Source: Streptomyces sp. H27-H5
Lineage (GTDB): Bacteria > Actinomycetota > Actinomycetes > Streptomycetales > Streptomycetaceae
Assembly: GCF_026627505.1 (NCBI RefSeq)
Contig: NZ_JAPNLK010000084.1
Span: forward strand, 1 to 35,129
Length of the DNA: 35,129 bases
Direction: 5' to 3'
Part shown: positions 22,784 through 30,948 of the stretch, piece after piece
Position numbering within the stretch: position 1 is the first letter of the stretch
How the letters are laid out: the number at the start of each line of letters is the position of its first letter
Notes under the pieces: model-generated
Databases searched by the model: none
The model's input: the letters and a program-made list of their open reading frames with translations, nothing else
Told to the model about the DNA's origin: nothing
Translations under genes and position numbers: made by a program

Positions 22784-23224
22784 ATGGAACTGCCGCGCAT
22801 GACCGAGGTCACCACCACCGACATTCCCGGCGACGAGAGGACCCGAATCCGCCTGCGCGTCCAACTCTCCGCGTTCGTGGGGCTGCGACTCCTCGCGCCG
22901 ATCGCCGTCGCCGTATCCACCGCCTCGATCGTGGACACCCTCATGTACGACGGCGGCCCCGCCGCGCTCCGCCTGGCAATTCTTGTCGTCGTCGGTGTCC
23001 TCACCGCCGGCGCGTACACCGAGAACCTCGGCACCTGGGAGGAGGAGGTCGAGGGCCGGCTCGTCGGCCGGCTGCGGGGCGGTCGCGAATGGACCTGCAC
23101 CACATGCGGCACCCTGATTCGCGCCGACTGGTGGACCCGCGAAACCGCCCGGCATGCGCATCTTCTGCTGTCCAACCCGCAGGCCCACGGCTGCGTCAGG
23201 TGGCGCCGTGACCTCGACGCCTGA
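22784..23224 (+). CDS. Membrane protein with C-terminal zinc-like motif
   Basis: The 146-residue product has two hydrophobic segments (about residues 30-52 and 60-78) and a cytoplasmic C-terminal domain with CTTCGTLIRADWWTRETARH and a later Cys (HGC), a likely zinc site. GGAAGG lies seven bases before the ATG. It is not recognised. Neighbouring genes are also small membrane proteins, so they may form one envelope-associated group. Confidence 0.7.
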   Translation: MELPRMTEVTTTDIPGDERTRIRLRVQLSAFVGLRLLAPIAVAVSTASIVDTLMYDGGPAALRLAILVVVGVLTAGAYTENLGTWEEEVEGRLVGRLRGGREWTCTTCGTLIRADWWTRETARHAHLLLSNPQAHGCVRWRRDLDA

Positions 23225-23318
23225 CCGGCGCGCAGTGCCCGGGGACGGCCGCAGCATCGGCCAGAGGTACGGCCGCCCCCGACTCCCCGCCCAGAACCGA
23301 ACCGAGGAGACACCCAGC

Positions 23319-23837
23319 ATGACGCAACTGCATACCAGCCGCGCCGCCACCTTCGCCGCCGTCCTGGGCCTTGCCCGCGCCGCCGCCGCCCTGGGCGATC
23401 ACTGGATCCAGACCGACTATTGCGCCCAGGTCAAGCGAGCGACGGACGCCGCCCCGGTCCGGTACGAGGACGAGAAGACCGAGGCGACGACGGAGCACGG
23501 CACGGCTGACGGCCGTCGTGCGTGTGCCTGGCACTGCCTCACCTACTCGTCCACGCAGGCCCTCGCCGTCACCGCCGGCGCCCGTGTCCTCGGTATCCGT
23601 CTCCATCCCGCCGCCGCCCTCGCCGGTCTCGCGATCAGTGGTCTGACCCACTACGCCGCAGACAGGCGCGTACCGGGCGGACTCCTCCAGGCCATCGCCG
23701 AGCGCACCGGGAAGGGCCGGTTCTACGCCCTCGCCTCCCACGGTCTGAACGGCGCCTACCTCCTCGACGCCTCTTACCACCACGCGTGTGAGACCGTCGC
23801 CGCCCTCGTCGCCACGGCCGGGGCGGGGGAGCGATGA
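23319..23837 (+). CDS. DUF3307-like membrane protein
   Basis: The 172-residue product has GDHWIQTDYCAQVK near residue 26, CAWHCLTYSSTQALAV near 69 and THYAADRR near 111, which recall DUF3307-type integral membrane proteins (HxxxDxxxQ and HxxxD patterns). Three hydrophobic segments lie at about 8-25, 75-110 and 135-165. GAGGAG is nine bases before the ATG. Its role is unknown; similar genes are common in Streptomyces accessory DNA. Confidence 0.65.
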   Translation: MTQLHTSRAATFAAVLGLARAAAALGDHWIQTDYCAQVKRATDAAPVRYEDEKTEATTEHGTADGRRACAWHCLTYSSTQALAVTAGARVLGIRLHPAAALAGLAISGLTHYAADRRVPGGLLQAIAERTGKGRFYALASHGLNGAYLLDASYHHACETVAALVATAGAGER

Positions 23838-23889
23838 CCCGGCCCTTTGACGACAACGGCCGCCGCTGACCACACCAGGAGAAGTCACC

Positions 23890-24615
23890 ATGAGCGAGAT
23901 CACCATCCCTGCTGACCTGCGCGACTGGGCCGTGAGCTGGCCGGAGTATGCGCCGGTGGACATCACACCGGACGAGCTTCTGCCGCGGGCGCTTGAGCGG
24001 GAGGTTCCGTTCTGGGCCGAGGGCGCGCCCACCCCGGAAGCCGTGACCGACTGGGCCCAGCGCCAGGCCGCCGCGCTGGTGCCGTACCAGTGCGATGCCC
24101 AGGGCCGGCCGCTGCACCCCGCCGGCCGGACCGGCCGCGGCGGCCGTAACCTCGGCCGCTGGGGCGAGAACTCGGCCGCCGACCTGATCGTGATTGCAGG
24201 CAGCGGATATGACCGACGAATCCTGCTGATCACCCGGGACGACATCCACCAAGAGGCGATCCCCGGCGGGATGGTGGACCCTGGCGAGACCGCCCCGGCC
24301 GCGCTCGTGCGCGAACTGCGCGAGGAGACCGGAGTCGACCTGAGTGACCGTGAGCCGGTCATCCTCGGCCGGGGTCTGGTGGACGACTGGCGCCAGTCCG
24401 ACCACGCGTGGGTGGCCTCCACCAGCGCCTTGGTCGTCCTGCCCGCCACCGTCACCGCGACGGCCGCCGACGACGCACTCGACGCGACCTGGTACCCCGC
24501 CGGCTCCGTCGCCACTCTGGAGACCGCCATCACCGCCGCCGGGCGCACCCTGTACGCCGCCCACCGACCCTTGATCGCCCGCGCCCTCGCCCACCTCGAC
24601 CAGGGGCAGCGATGA
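23890..24615 (+). CDS. Nudix hydrolase, NUDT9/ADP-ribose pyrophosphatase-like
   Basis: The 241-residue protein has a complete Nudix box: G127, E133, R141-E142, E145-E146, G148 (GGMVDPGETA...RELREETG). The segment before it, HPAGRTGRGGRNLGRWGENS (76-95), matches the NUDT9-type signature (GRTGxxGRGxLGxWGPN), pointing to ADP-ribose as substrate, split to AMP and ribose 5-phosphate. Magnesium would be bound by the box glutamates. It overlaps the next gene by ATGA. In a plasmid, hydrolysing ADP-ribose or NAD-derived signals could matter for host defence or NAD salvage; that is inference. Confidence 0.8.
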   Translation: MSEITIPADLRDWAVSWPEYAPVDITPDELLPRALEREVPFWAEGAPTPEAVTDWAQRQAAALVPYQCDAQGRPLHPAGRTGRGGRNLGRWGENSAADLIVIAGSGYDRRILLITRDDIHQEAIPGGMVDPGETAPAALVRELREETGVDLSDREPVILGRGLVDDWRQSDHAWVASTSALVVLPATVTATAADDALDATWYPAGSVATLETAITAAGRTLYAAHRPLIARALAHLDQGQR

Positions 24616-24941
24616 CCCGGCCCCCCGACGTCAACGGCCGCCGCCTGGTCCAGCTCCTCGACCTAGCTCGCCACGCCCTCGCCGAGGCCCATCGCGAAGC
24701 CCGTACCTACCCCCACGACCTCGCGCGGCTCCTCGTCCTCGAATCCCTCCACCACACCCACCCCGGGGGAGCCGCCGGCATCCTGCCCCTCCTCGGAGAC
24801 CTCATCACCGAAGCGAGGCGCGGCCTGCCCGAGGGCGAGGCCGCCGAACAACTCGACGAGGCCGCCGCGTACGTCTCGACCCACTCCGCCGAGCGCATCG
24901 ACCGTGCCAGGGCCGCGCTCGCGGATCAGCCCGACCACTGA
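24612..24941 (+). CDS. Small helical protein coupled to the Nudix gene
   Basis: The 109-residue protein starts in the ATGA overlap with the Nudix stop. It is predicted all-helical (LVQLLDLARHALAEAHREAR, EAAEQLDEAAAYVS) and contains no known motif. A strong hairpin follows at 24943. Coupled translation suggests that it works with the Nudix enzyme. Confidence 0.7.
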   Translation: MTRPPDVNGRRLVQLLDLARHALAEAHREARTYPHDLARLLVLESLHHTHPGGAAGILPLLGDLITEARRGLPEGEAAEQLDEAAAYVSTHSAERIDRARAALADQPDH

Positions 24942-24942
24942 C

Positions 24943-24985
24943 CTGCGCACCGGTCCCGGCCCAACCCTCCGGGACCGGTGCGCAG
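24943..24985 (+). terminator. Terminator of the Nudix operon
   Basis: A perfect 17-bp stem, CTGCGCACCGGTCCCGG with its complement, encloses a 9-base loop directly after the stop codon at 24941. Confidence 0.8.
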
Positions 24986-25055
24986 ACTCGCACCCGCCCA
25001 CGAGATCAACCCGGGGCGCACCCGCGGCCCCCTACCAGAAAGGCACACCCCGCCC

Positions 25056-25385
25056 ATGACCACCGACACCATCCACACCCTGTACGGCCGCCTCGCGGAC
25101 CTCCAACAGCGAGCCGGTTTACTCCTCGCCAAGTCCGTTGCGCGGCATCAGTACGACGAGCTCGTCCGCGAGGCGGCCACCGGCGCAGCCGCGGCCCGGA
25201 GGGAGCTGGAGACCCTCCGCGAGGTACCGCCGCAGGTGACCGCCGAGGAAATCCTCGACCACCACCGGAACAAGGCGCAGGTATTGCGCGATGTCGTATC
25301 CGAGCTCGGACACGACCACTTCGGCGAGGCGCTCGCCGAGGCCGAGGCGCAGCTCGCCGCCCTCACACCGCCGCCCTCAAGCTGA
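25056..25385 (+). CDS. Small helical hypothetical protein
   Basis: The 109-residue product is a probable coiled coil or helical bundle (LYGRLADLQQRAGLLLAK, AAAARRELETLREV, HFGEALAEAEAQLAALT). It is not recognised. The ribosome binding site is weak (AAAGG 12 bases away). It is flanked by hairpins on both sides, so it is probably a single-gene unit. Confidence 0.65.
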   Translation: MTTDTIHTLYGRLADLQQRAGLLLAKSVARHQYDELVREAATGAAAARRELETLREVPPQVTAEEILDHHRNKAQVLRDVVSELGHDHFGEALAEAEAQLAALTPPPSS

Positions 25386-25402
25386 CCGTCGACTCCCTTC
25401 CC

Positions 25403-25432
25403 TGAGGCCCCGCCCAACTCGGCGGGGCCTCA
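25403..25432 (+). terminator. Terminator after 25385
   Basis: TGAGGCCCCGCC and its complement enclose the 6-base loop CAACTC. It isolates the operator-controlled promoter of the following gene. Confidence 0.75.
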
Positions 25433-25484
25433 GTCGATTCAGTGGTGCGCCGTCGACCTCCCCGCCGAACAGGGGAGAAAGTGA

Positions 25485-25517
25485 GTTGCAAGTCAACTGG
25501 CAGTTGAACTTGCAGTT
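25485..25517. promoter_or_regulatory. 12-base operator repeats before 25596
   Basis: An inverted copy GTTGCAAGT (25485-25493) is followed by CAACTGGCAGTT (25494-25505) and GAACTTGCAGTT (25506-25517). Spacing and sequence match the operators at 752-787 and 21391-21426. Confidence 0.7.
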
Positions 25518-25538
25518 GTGCTGAAACCTGCCTAGGGT
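25510..25538 (+). promoter_or_regulatory. Promoter of the 808-residue gene
   Basis: TTGCAG (25510-25515) and TAGGGT (25533-25538) are spaced by 17 bases; the -35 lies in the last operator unit. The leader would be about 50 bases, as for the 852 gene. Confidence 0.6.
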
Positions 25539-25595
25539 GGGTCGTACCAACCGCCGAGGGGCAGCCCCGGCGGGCCGGAACGGAAGGAACCCCGA

Positions 25596-28022
25596 ATGAC
25601 CATCAACTCGGCCCCGATGGAAATCACTTATGGATTCGCGTCCAGCGGCGCCGCCGGCCGTACCCGCCACCAGGTCCGCGCCGGCCAGCCTGCCAACGCC
25701 CTCTGTGGCCGCCCGGCCAGCCGCCCCCTCACCGACACCGACGCCGCGAAGCTCCGCGACTGCACCCACTGCGTCAAGGCCCGCACGGCCGCCGACGACC
25801 AGGCCGCGTACGAGGCCGCCCGCGACGCCGACGCCCTCACCCCCTACGTCGAGGCCGGCCGCTGCACCTCCGTCATGGGCGGCGAGGTCCACGAGATGTC
25901 GCACAACTTCGACGAGGCCGGCCGGCCCGAGTTCGTGTTCCCGCTCTGCCGCACCGGCGCTATGACCAACAGCGGCACCAAGTACCGCAAGGTGGCCGCC
26001 GATGCCCCGCTCACCTGCAAGAACTGCGCCGACAACGCGGAACGCCGCGAGACCTACCGCACGGCCCGCGCCGCCAAGGTGGCCGCCGACACGGCGGCCG
26101 TCGCACCCCGCGTGTCGCAGGTGACCGATGCCGAGTGGGACGAGGAGACCACCACGGTCGACACCCTCGACGAGGACACCGTGATCCGCGCCGACGACCA
26201 CAAGCCGTCATCGCGCTGGTTCGTCGCCCGCCGGAACTTCTCCCTCGGCGTGATCGACGACGAGGGCCCGTGGCACGCCACCCGGGGCCGGTACGCCGCA
26301 TGGTCCGAGCGCGGCGCCGAACGCCCCGACGGCATCGTCGGCTTCTATGCCACCCTGCGCGAGGCCGCCCGCGCCATCGCCGACGCCAACCCCACCGGCC
26401 ACGTGGTCGCCACCGAGCCGGTATCGACGGACGACCCCGCCTCGCGGGTCGGCATCACCACCAACATCGTGGCCGTGCTCGCCGACATGACCGAACTGCA
26501 TTCCGACGGCCTGACGCCGCCCATCACTCGGTACTACGTCGTCCGGCAGAACGCCTGCATCGGCTCGATCTACGACCTGGGAGAGGCCCACCACCCCCGG
26601 ACCCGCTACCTCGCGTGGCGGCCCGGCACCCGCCCCGACGGTGACATTCTCGTCGGCCACTTCCCCGACATCTTCGATGCCACCCGGGCGGTTGCCGCCG
26701 CCCACCGCAAGGCCACCCCGCGCCCCGCCGCCAACCTTCCCGCCGCCGAGCCGGCGGCCCGCATCGTGGAGGGCGTTGTCGTCTCGCACGACGGCACGGC
26801 TCGGGGAAGCCTCCCCAGGCACTGTGACAATGCCGACGTACGCGCCGCGCTCCTCGCCCTCAAGGGCCTGCACCTGGCCGAGCTGACCGACGAGGGACAC
26901 GAGGCGGCAACGGACTACGGCTACATGGTCGAGCCGCGCGGGCAAGGACGCGTAGCGATCTACTGGGTACGCGGCGGCGATATCACGGAGGCCGACGGCC
27001 GGCCGTGGACGGTGGAACTTCAGATCGCCCGCGACCGCCTCGCCGAGGCCGGGTGGCTGGTCGAAGGTCGTTCCCGGAACTGCGTCTTCGCCTGGCACCC
27101 GGTCACGGGCGAGGCGCCGGCCGGAGCGCCCGCACCCCGCACCGCCGTCGCCGCGATCGGCGCCGACATCACCCCGGGCCCCGGGTCGGCCGTGACGTAC
27201 CCGCCCACCCCGGCCGGCGTTGCCCGGGGGAGCCTGCCCCGGCACGCCGACCACCCGGACGTGCGCGCCGCGCTCGGCATCCTCGCCGGCCTTCACCTCG
27301 CCGAGCTGACCGACGAGGGAACCGACGCCGCCACGGACTACGGGTACGCGATCGTCCCTGAGGGGGGCGGCCGGGTCGCCGTTTACTGGCTGCGCGACGG
27401 GAACTCCGTCACGGCCGACGGCCAGCCGTGGACGGCCGAACACAAGATTGCCGCCGACCGATACGCCTCGGTCGACTGGGAGGCGCAGCCCACCACCACG
27501 TGCGTGTGGGTCCAGGTCCCGGCCGACGACTACACCCCCGACGAGCCCACCGTCCGCCCCGCCACCGCGCCGGCGCGGGCCCTGACGCCGCTTCAGGCCC
27601 GGGACGCCGTCGCCGAGTCCTACCCGACCGCCGATAGGTTCGAGCCCCTGATCGACGAGGACGGCGAAACACTTCACTACACGTTCCAGGTTGGGCGACT
27701 GCACGGGGCTCGGTGGGGGTGGGTCACCTCGGCAGGCACGTACGGCCGGAGCCTGGAGCGCACCCGCACCGACGCCCGGAACATGATCCGCGCGCAGGCC
27801 GACGACGACCAGCGGACCAACGACCGCGCGGCCAACCGCGCCGAGCGCGAGGCGCGGCCGGTTCTGCCCCGGCGCACCCGCACCCCCGAGCGTGACGTCG
27901 CCCAACTGTCGGCCTTGCGCGACCTTCTGACCCGGGTCCGCATGGGCGCCGTGAACGGCGACATGAACAAGGTCCGCGAGGCCCTGTCCGGCTATGACGA
28001 CGTCATGGAAGCCACCCGCTGA
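25596..28022 (+). CDS. Modular protein with duplicated domains and Cys pairs
   Basis: The 808-residue protein is soluble and not recognised. Cys groups at C37, C56, C59 and C118, C141, C144 suggest two zinc-ribbon-like units at the N-terminus. Two related units follow at about 206-265 (SRWFVARRNFSLGVIDDEG) and 311-371 (TRYYVVRQNACIGSIYDLGE). Two near-identical 88-residue units lie at 402-490 and 543-629 (both ARGSLPRH, LHLAELTDEG, ATDYGY, GRVA-YW, DGxPWT). The C-terminus is basic and helical. GGAAGGAA precedes the ATG. It has its own operator-controlled promoter and terminator. A substrate- or antirestriction-type role delivered at transfer is speculation. Confidence 0.75.
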   Translation: MTINSAPMEITYGFASSGAAGRTRHQVRAGQPANALCGRPASRPLTDTDAAKLRDCTHCVKARTAADDQAAYEAARDADALTPYVEAGRCTSVMGGEVHEMSHNFDEAGRPEFVFPLCRTGAMTNSGTKYRKVAADAPLTCKNCADNAERRETYRTARAAKVAADTAAVAPRVSQVTDAEWDEETTTVDTLDEDTVIRADDHKPSSRWFVARRNFSLGVIDDEGPWHATRGRYAAWSERGAERPDGIVGFYATLREAARAIADANPTGHVVATEPVSTDDPASRVGITTNIVAVLADMTELHSDGLTPPITRYYVVRQNACIGSIYDLGEAHHPRTRYLAWRPGTRPDGDILVGHFPDIFDATRAVAAAHRKATPRPAANLPAAEPAARIVEGVVVSHDGTARGSLPRHCDNADVRAALLALKGLHLAELTDEGHEAATDYGYMVEPRGQGRVAIYWVRGGDITEADGRPWTVELQIARDRLAEAGWLVEGRSRNCVFAWHPVTGEAPAGAPAPRTAVAAIGADITPGPGSAVTYPPTPAGVARGSLPRHADHPDVRAALGILAGLHLAELTDEGTDAATDYGYAIVPEGGGRVAVYWLRDGNSVTADGQPWTAEHKIAADRYASVDWEAQPTTTCVWVQVPADDYTPDEPTVRPATAPARALTPLQARDAVAESYPTADRFEPLIDEDGETLHYTFQVGRLHGARWGWVTSAGTYGRSLERTRTDARNMIRAQADDDQRTNDRAANRAEREARPVLPRRTRTPERDVAQLSALRDLLTRVRMGAVNGDMNKVREALSGYDDVMEATR

Positions 28023-28032
28023 CCCTGCTCAC

Positions 28033-28076
28033 CCCGGGTGCCCCCAACCTCTGTCTAGGTCGGGGGCACCCGGGGG
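28033..28076 (+). terminator. Terminator of the 808-residue gene
   Basis: A 14-bp perfect stem CCCCGGGTGCCCCC (28033-28046) with GGGGGCACCCGGGG (28063-28076) encloses a 16-base loop, followed by GTTCTGTT. Confidence 0.85.
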
Positions 28077-28127
28077 TTCTGTTGGGTGACGCCGTCTACG
28101 TAGGGCCCCCAGAGATGTGCGCGATCC

Positions 28128-28712
28128 TCAGGAGAGGGAGGGGCTAGGAACCGGTTCAGCCGGTGCCGGTAGTGCATGGTGCTGCTTGATCATGCAGCGA
28201 TATACCGGCGCCCCGTCCCACGGGCGCGTGAGGCCGACCACCTCATAGCCGATGCGTTCGTACCAGGCGGAGGCCGGCGCTTCCGGACGGACAGCGAGGG
28301 TGATCCGCTCCGCTCCGGTGATTCCGTCCAACAGAGCGGCGTGCAAAGCGCGCCCTACACCACGCCCTCGCCGCTCGGCGAGAACGGCTAGCTCCATCAC
28401 TACGAATGTCCTTCGCCCGTCCTCGCGGGTGAACTCCTCCGACAGGGAAGCAGTCAGGAAGCCGGACCACCATCCGGTGCCGGACGCGAGAGGTAGCCCG
28501 TACGCGAACCCGGCGAGCCCGTCGGCGTCACGGGCGAGGACCAGTCGGAAGCCGGCCGTCTTGTGCTCGCGCTGGTAGCGCTCCAGGAATTCGGCGACAT
28601 CCCGCGGCCCCTCCAGGTACGGGGGTTCGGCGAACACCGCCTCATAGATGGGTGCGAGCTGGTTCAGCTCTCGCCCGGCGGCGCCGGGGTCGGTGACGGT
28701 GCTGTACTCCAT
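28128..28712 (-). CDS. GNAT-family N-acetyltransferase
   Basis: The 194-residue protein has the acetyl-CoA binding signature RRGRGVGRALHAALLDG (about residues 120-136) in the expected position after VVMELAVLAE, and the terminal WYERIGYEVVGLTRPW. It would transfer an acetyl group to an unknown amine. The chosen ATG at 28712 has GAGGAG just upstream; an ATG at 28724 overlapping the previous stop is an alternative. It is cotranscribed with the TPR regulator. Beside the RiPP genes it could modify a peptide or protect the host, but may be unrelated. Confidence 0.8.
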   Translation of the reverse strand: MEYSTVTDPGAAGRELNQLAPIYEAVFAEPPYLEGPRDVAEFLERYQREHKTAGFRLVLARDADGLAGFAYGLPLASGTGWWSGFLTASLSEEFTREDGRRTFVVMELAVLAERRGRGVGRALHAALLDGITGAERITLAVRPEAPASAWYERIGYEVVGLTRPWDGAPVYRCMIKQHHALPAPAEPVPSPSLS

Positions 28713-28720
28713 GGGACTCC

Positions 28721-30001
28721 TCATCGGGTGGGGCGGACACGGTCCAGCTCGCGGCGGGCGGCGGCCAGTCCCTCCCGCGCCCGCCCCGAAGACACCTCCG
28801 TGAGCAGGGCCTCGCCCTGTTCGATGTGGTGGGCCGCCTCGTCGGCCTCGCCCGAGCGTGCCAGCGCCCCGGCGAGACCGGCCCGCTGCAACGCCTCGTT
28901 GCGCGCGTAGGCGGTCTCCTGTCGTTCCAGTGAGCGGCGCAGCCACGACACGGCTGCTCGGTGGTGTCCGGCCGCGGTGAATAGTTCAGCCTGCGCGGAA
29001 GCGAGTTCGGCCGGCCCGTGAAAGGCCGTCCAACTCGGGGCCGGCCGAGACCCCCGGTCCCGTTCGTACAGGCGGGCCGCGTTTGCCAGCGTAGAACGGG
29101 CCGACGCCGAATCTCCCAGCATCGCCAGCGCCCGCGCTTCCCGAGTGGCGAGGATGGACAGCAGGGACGGGGGTGCCCACGGTGCCGCAAGCGTGGTGGC
29201 TCGCCGGGCGTGGTCGAGTGCGGGGCGGGGCTGCTCCTCGCGGAGTTCCAGCAACGACATGGACGCGAGGACCAGGACGGCGAGAGAGTCATCACGCAAC
29301 GCGACCGCAGTATCTCTTGCCTGAGTCCAGTACGAGCGGGCTCGGACGTGGTCGCCCGCATCGAACGCGAGCCACCCGACGTGTTCCGCGGTTTCCCCAC
29401 TGATGAGCCGCAGCTGACGGCCGATCGTCCCCGGATAGGACCCGGTTTCGATGAGGCGCCGGATGCGAGAGAGGTGGGCGGCGGCGAGCGGGCCGACGGT
29501 TGCCCCTCCAAATCGGTCGTCCAGTCCGTACAAGGAGGCGAGGCCGGTCCGAAGGTCGGTCACCGTGTCGGTGCCGACCTGGGGCGCCGCGTAGGCGGGG
29601 GCGGCCGGTGCCGCCCCGACCCCGGCCGCGCCGAGGGCGACGACACCCGCGGCGGCAAGGAGGTTTCGTCGGTCCACAGGGGTCCTCTCGCGCAGTTCGG
29701 GGATGGGGGCCAGTACAGCCACGGGAGCCGTGACAGGGTTGCGGCGGTGCTCCGGTACCTGAAATCCCGCCTGTTCCAGGGGCACGCCCAACATGGCCTC
29801 TAAGACGCGCTGACGACCAGGCTGCGGACAAGGAGGGTTCAACGTCCGCCATCGGCGTACCTGCCTGTCGGTGACGTCCTCGCGTTCCCCGATCCGGGCC
29901 GCGACAGCCGCGTACACGCGCATGAACTGTGCGGGGCTTCGCCATCCGAATCCATCGACCAGGTCGACGAACGGCGTTGAATCTTCGACCAGTTCGGACA
30001 T
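28721..30001 (-). CDS. TPR-type transcriptional regulator
   Basis: The 426-residue protein has an N-terminal DNA-binding-like part (residues 10-75, FGWRSPAQFMRVYAAVAARI, TDRQVRRWRTLNPPCPQPGR) and then a hydrophobic Ala-rich stretch after RRNLLAAAG (111-140). A TPR-rich region continues to the end (HVGWLAFDAGDHVRARSYWT, ARALAMLGDSASARSTLANA, GLAGALARSGEADEAAHHIE). Many Streptomyces regulators of secondary-metabolite or peptide genes have this layout and sense a small peptide or pheromone through the TPRs. It is divergent from the small-protein/RiPP operon, with GAAAGTCCGG repeats in the gap. AAGGGG precedes the ATG. Confidence 0.75.
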   Translation of the reverse strand: MSELVEDSTPFVDLVDGFGWRSPAQFMRVYAAVAARIGEREDVTDRQVRRWRTLNPPCPQPGRQRVLEAMLGVPLEQAGFQVPEHRRNPVTAPVAVLAPIPELRERTPVDRRNLLAAAGVVALGAAGVGAAPAAPAYAAPQVGTDTVTDLRTGLASLYGLDDRFGGATVGPLAAAHLSRIRRLIETGSYPGTIGRQLRLISGETAEHVGWLAFDAGDHVRARSYWTQARDTAVALRDDSLAVLVLASMSLLELREEQPRPALDHARRATTLAAPWAPPSLLSILATREARALAMLGDSASARSTLANAARLYERDRGSRPAPSWTAFHGPAELASAQAELFTAAGHHRAAVSWLRRSLERQETAYARNEALQRAGLAGALARSGEADEAAHHIEQGEALLTEVSSGRAREGLAAARRELDRVRPTR

Positions 30002-30057
30002 GGCGCCCCTTGCACGTCGCGATGTGGACTCTCCCTTGCACGGTAGAGCCAGACCCC

Positions 30058-30105
30058 CCGGACTTTCACGCGTATGAGGGCAGGAAAGTCCGGCTGAAAG
30101 TCCGG
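30058..30105. promoter_or_regulatory. GAAAGTCCGG operator repeats
   Basis: GAAAGTCCGG is present at 30084-30093 and 30096-30105 as 12-base-spaced direct repeats, with an exact inverted copy CCGGACTTTC at 30058-30067. They lie in the 230-base divergent gap between the TPR regulator and the next rightward gene. They are probably the regulator's own binding sites. Confidence 0.65.
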
Positions 30106-30230
30106 CGCAGCCCACGCCCTGACAGCACAGTCGCCGGTTGACTACTCACAGCACATCCCCCAGGGAGTGCGCCCCGGCCTACCAACGGGGCGTACTCCCG
30201 CCCCCACGCCGACAGGCAGGAGGTATGGAC

Positions 30231-30494
30231 GTGATCCGGGACGACATGAACACGTGGGTGAGGGAAGACGCGGAGCACCTTCTCTTGGGCCGGCAGGTCA
30301 TCCACCTCGCGACAGAGCGAACCGGCACCGTCGGCACCGTTCTCACCCGCACCTCCAAGTCCACCGGCAAGGTGATCGACCAGACCGCGCACATGCGCCC
30401 CCTGGACGGCTCGGGGCGGGAATGGACAGCCGATCCCCGTGAGCTTCAGGTCCTGCGCCGGCTCGCCCCCGATATGGCCGCAGGCGTCGGATGA
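30231..30494 (+). CDS. Small SH3-like protein
   Basis: AGGAGG ends seven bases before the GTG at 30231, giving 87 residues; the ATG at 30225 is too close to that site. The core, RQVIHLATERTGTVGTVLTR, then HMRPLDGSGREW and DPRELQVLRR, reads as a small beta barrel. It overlaps the next gene by ATGA. Pairs of such proteins accompany TPR/XRE regulators in many Streptomyces genomes. The function is unknown. Confidence 0.65.
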   Translation: MIRDDMNTWVREDAEHLLLGRQVIHLATERTGTVGTVLTRTSKSTGKVIDQTAHMRPLDGSGREWTADPRELQVLRRLAPDMAAGVG

Positions 30495-30688
30495 GTCGGT
30501 CCCGCGCCGAGGTTGGTGATCAGGTCGAGGACGCCACTGGACAAGGCGCCATCGTTACCGACATCAAGGGCGGTACCACGTGGGTTCTGCGCCCTGTCTG
30601 CGGAGCTACTTCCCACCAATGGGAGACCGAAGACCCCGACGCCCTCACCGTGGTCCGGCGCCGCGCCGACCGGATTACCGACCCCTGA
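30491..30688 (+). CDS. Second small SH3-like protein
   Basis: The 65-residue product, starting at the ATGA overlap, has VGDQVEDATGQGAIVTDIKG and HQWETEDPDALTVVRRR, a barrel-like pattern similar to the previous gene. The two could form a complex. A hairpin at 30738 separates them from the peptide precursor gene. Confidence 0.65.
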   Translation: MSRSRAEVGDQVEDATGQGAIVTDIKGGTTWVLRPVCGATSHQWETEDPDALTVVRRRADRITDP

Positions 30689-30737
30689 GACTGCCCCGCG
30701 GCACATGCTTCGGCTTCCCGCCCACGGGCGCATCGTC

Positions 30738-30762
30738 CCGGCCGGCCACTCGGCCCGGCCGG
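30738..30762 (+). terminator. Hairpin upstream of the RiPP precursor
   Basis: CCGGCCGG is repeated as an inverted copy with a 9-base loop in the 260-base gap before the precursor gene. It may terminate the small-protein transcript. No clear promoter was seen for the RiPP genes in this gap. Confidence 0.4.
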
Positions 30763-30948
30763 ACCGTGCCTGTACGCGTCCGCCGAACTCACCGGATGAA
30801 GACGGCCCCGCCGCCTCCCACCAAGTGCCGCAGGCCCGGCCACCACCACCGTCCCCGCGCCCTGGCAGGCACGGGACGTCATCGAGCACCCCGCCCGGCG
30901 CCCGCCGAGTGGGTAGGAAGCGCACCAACAGGCAAGGGAGAACACGAC

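Noticed and set aside
29580..29690. Twin-arginine signal (RRNLLAAAG) in the TPR regulator
   Set aside because: It lies about 110 residues into the protein after a DNA-binding-like part, so it is not an export signal.
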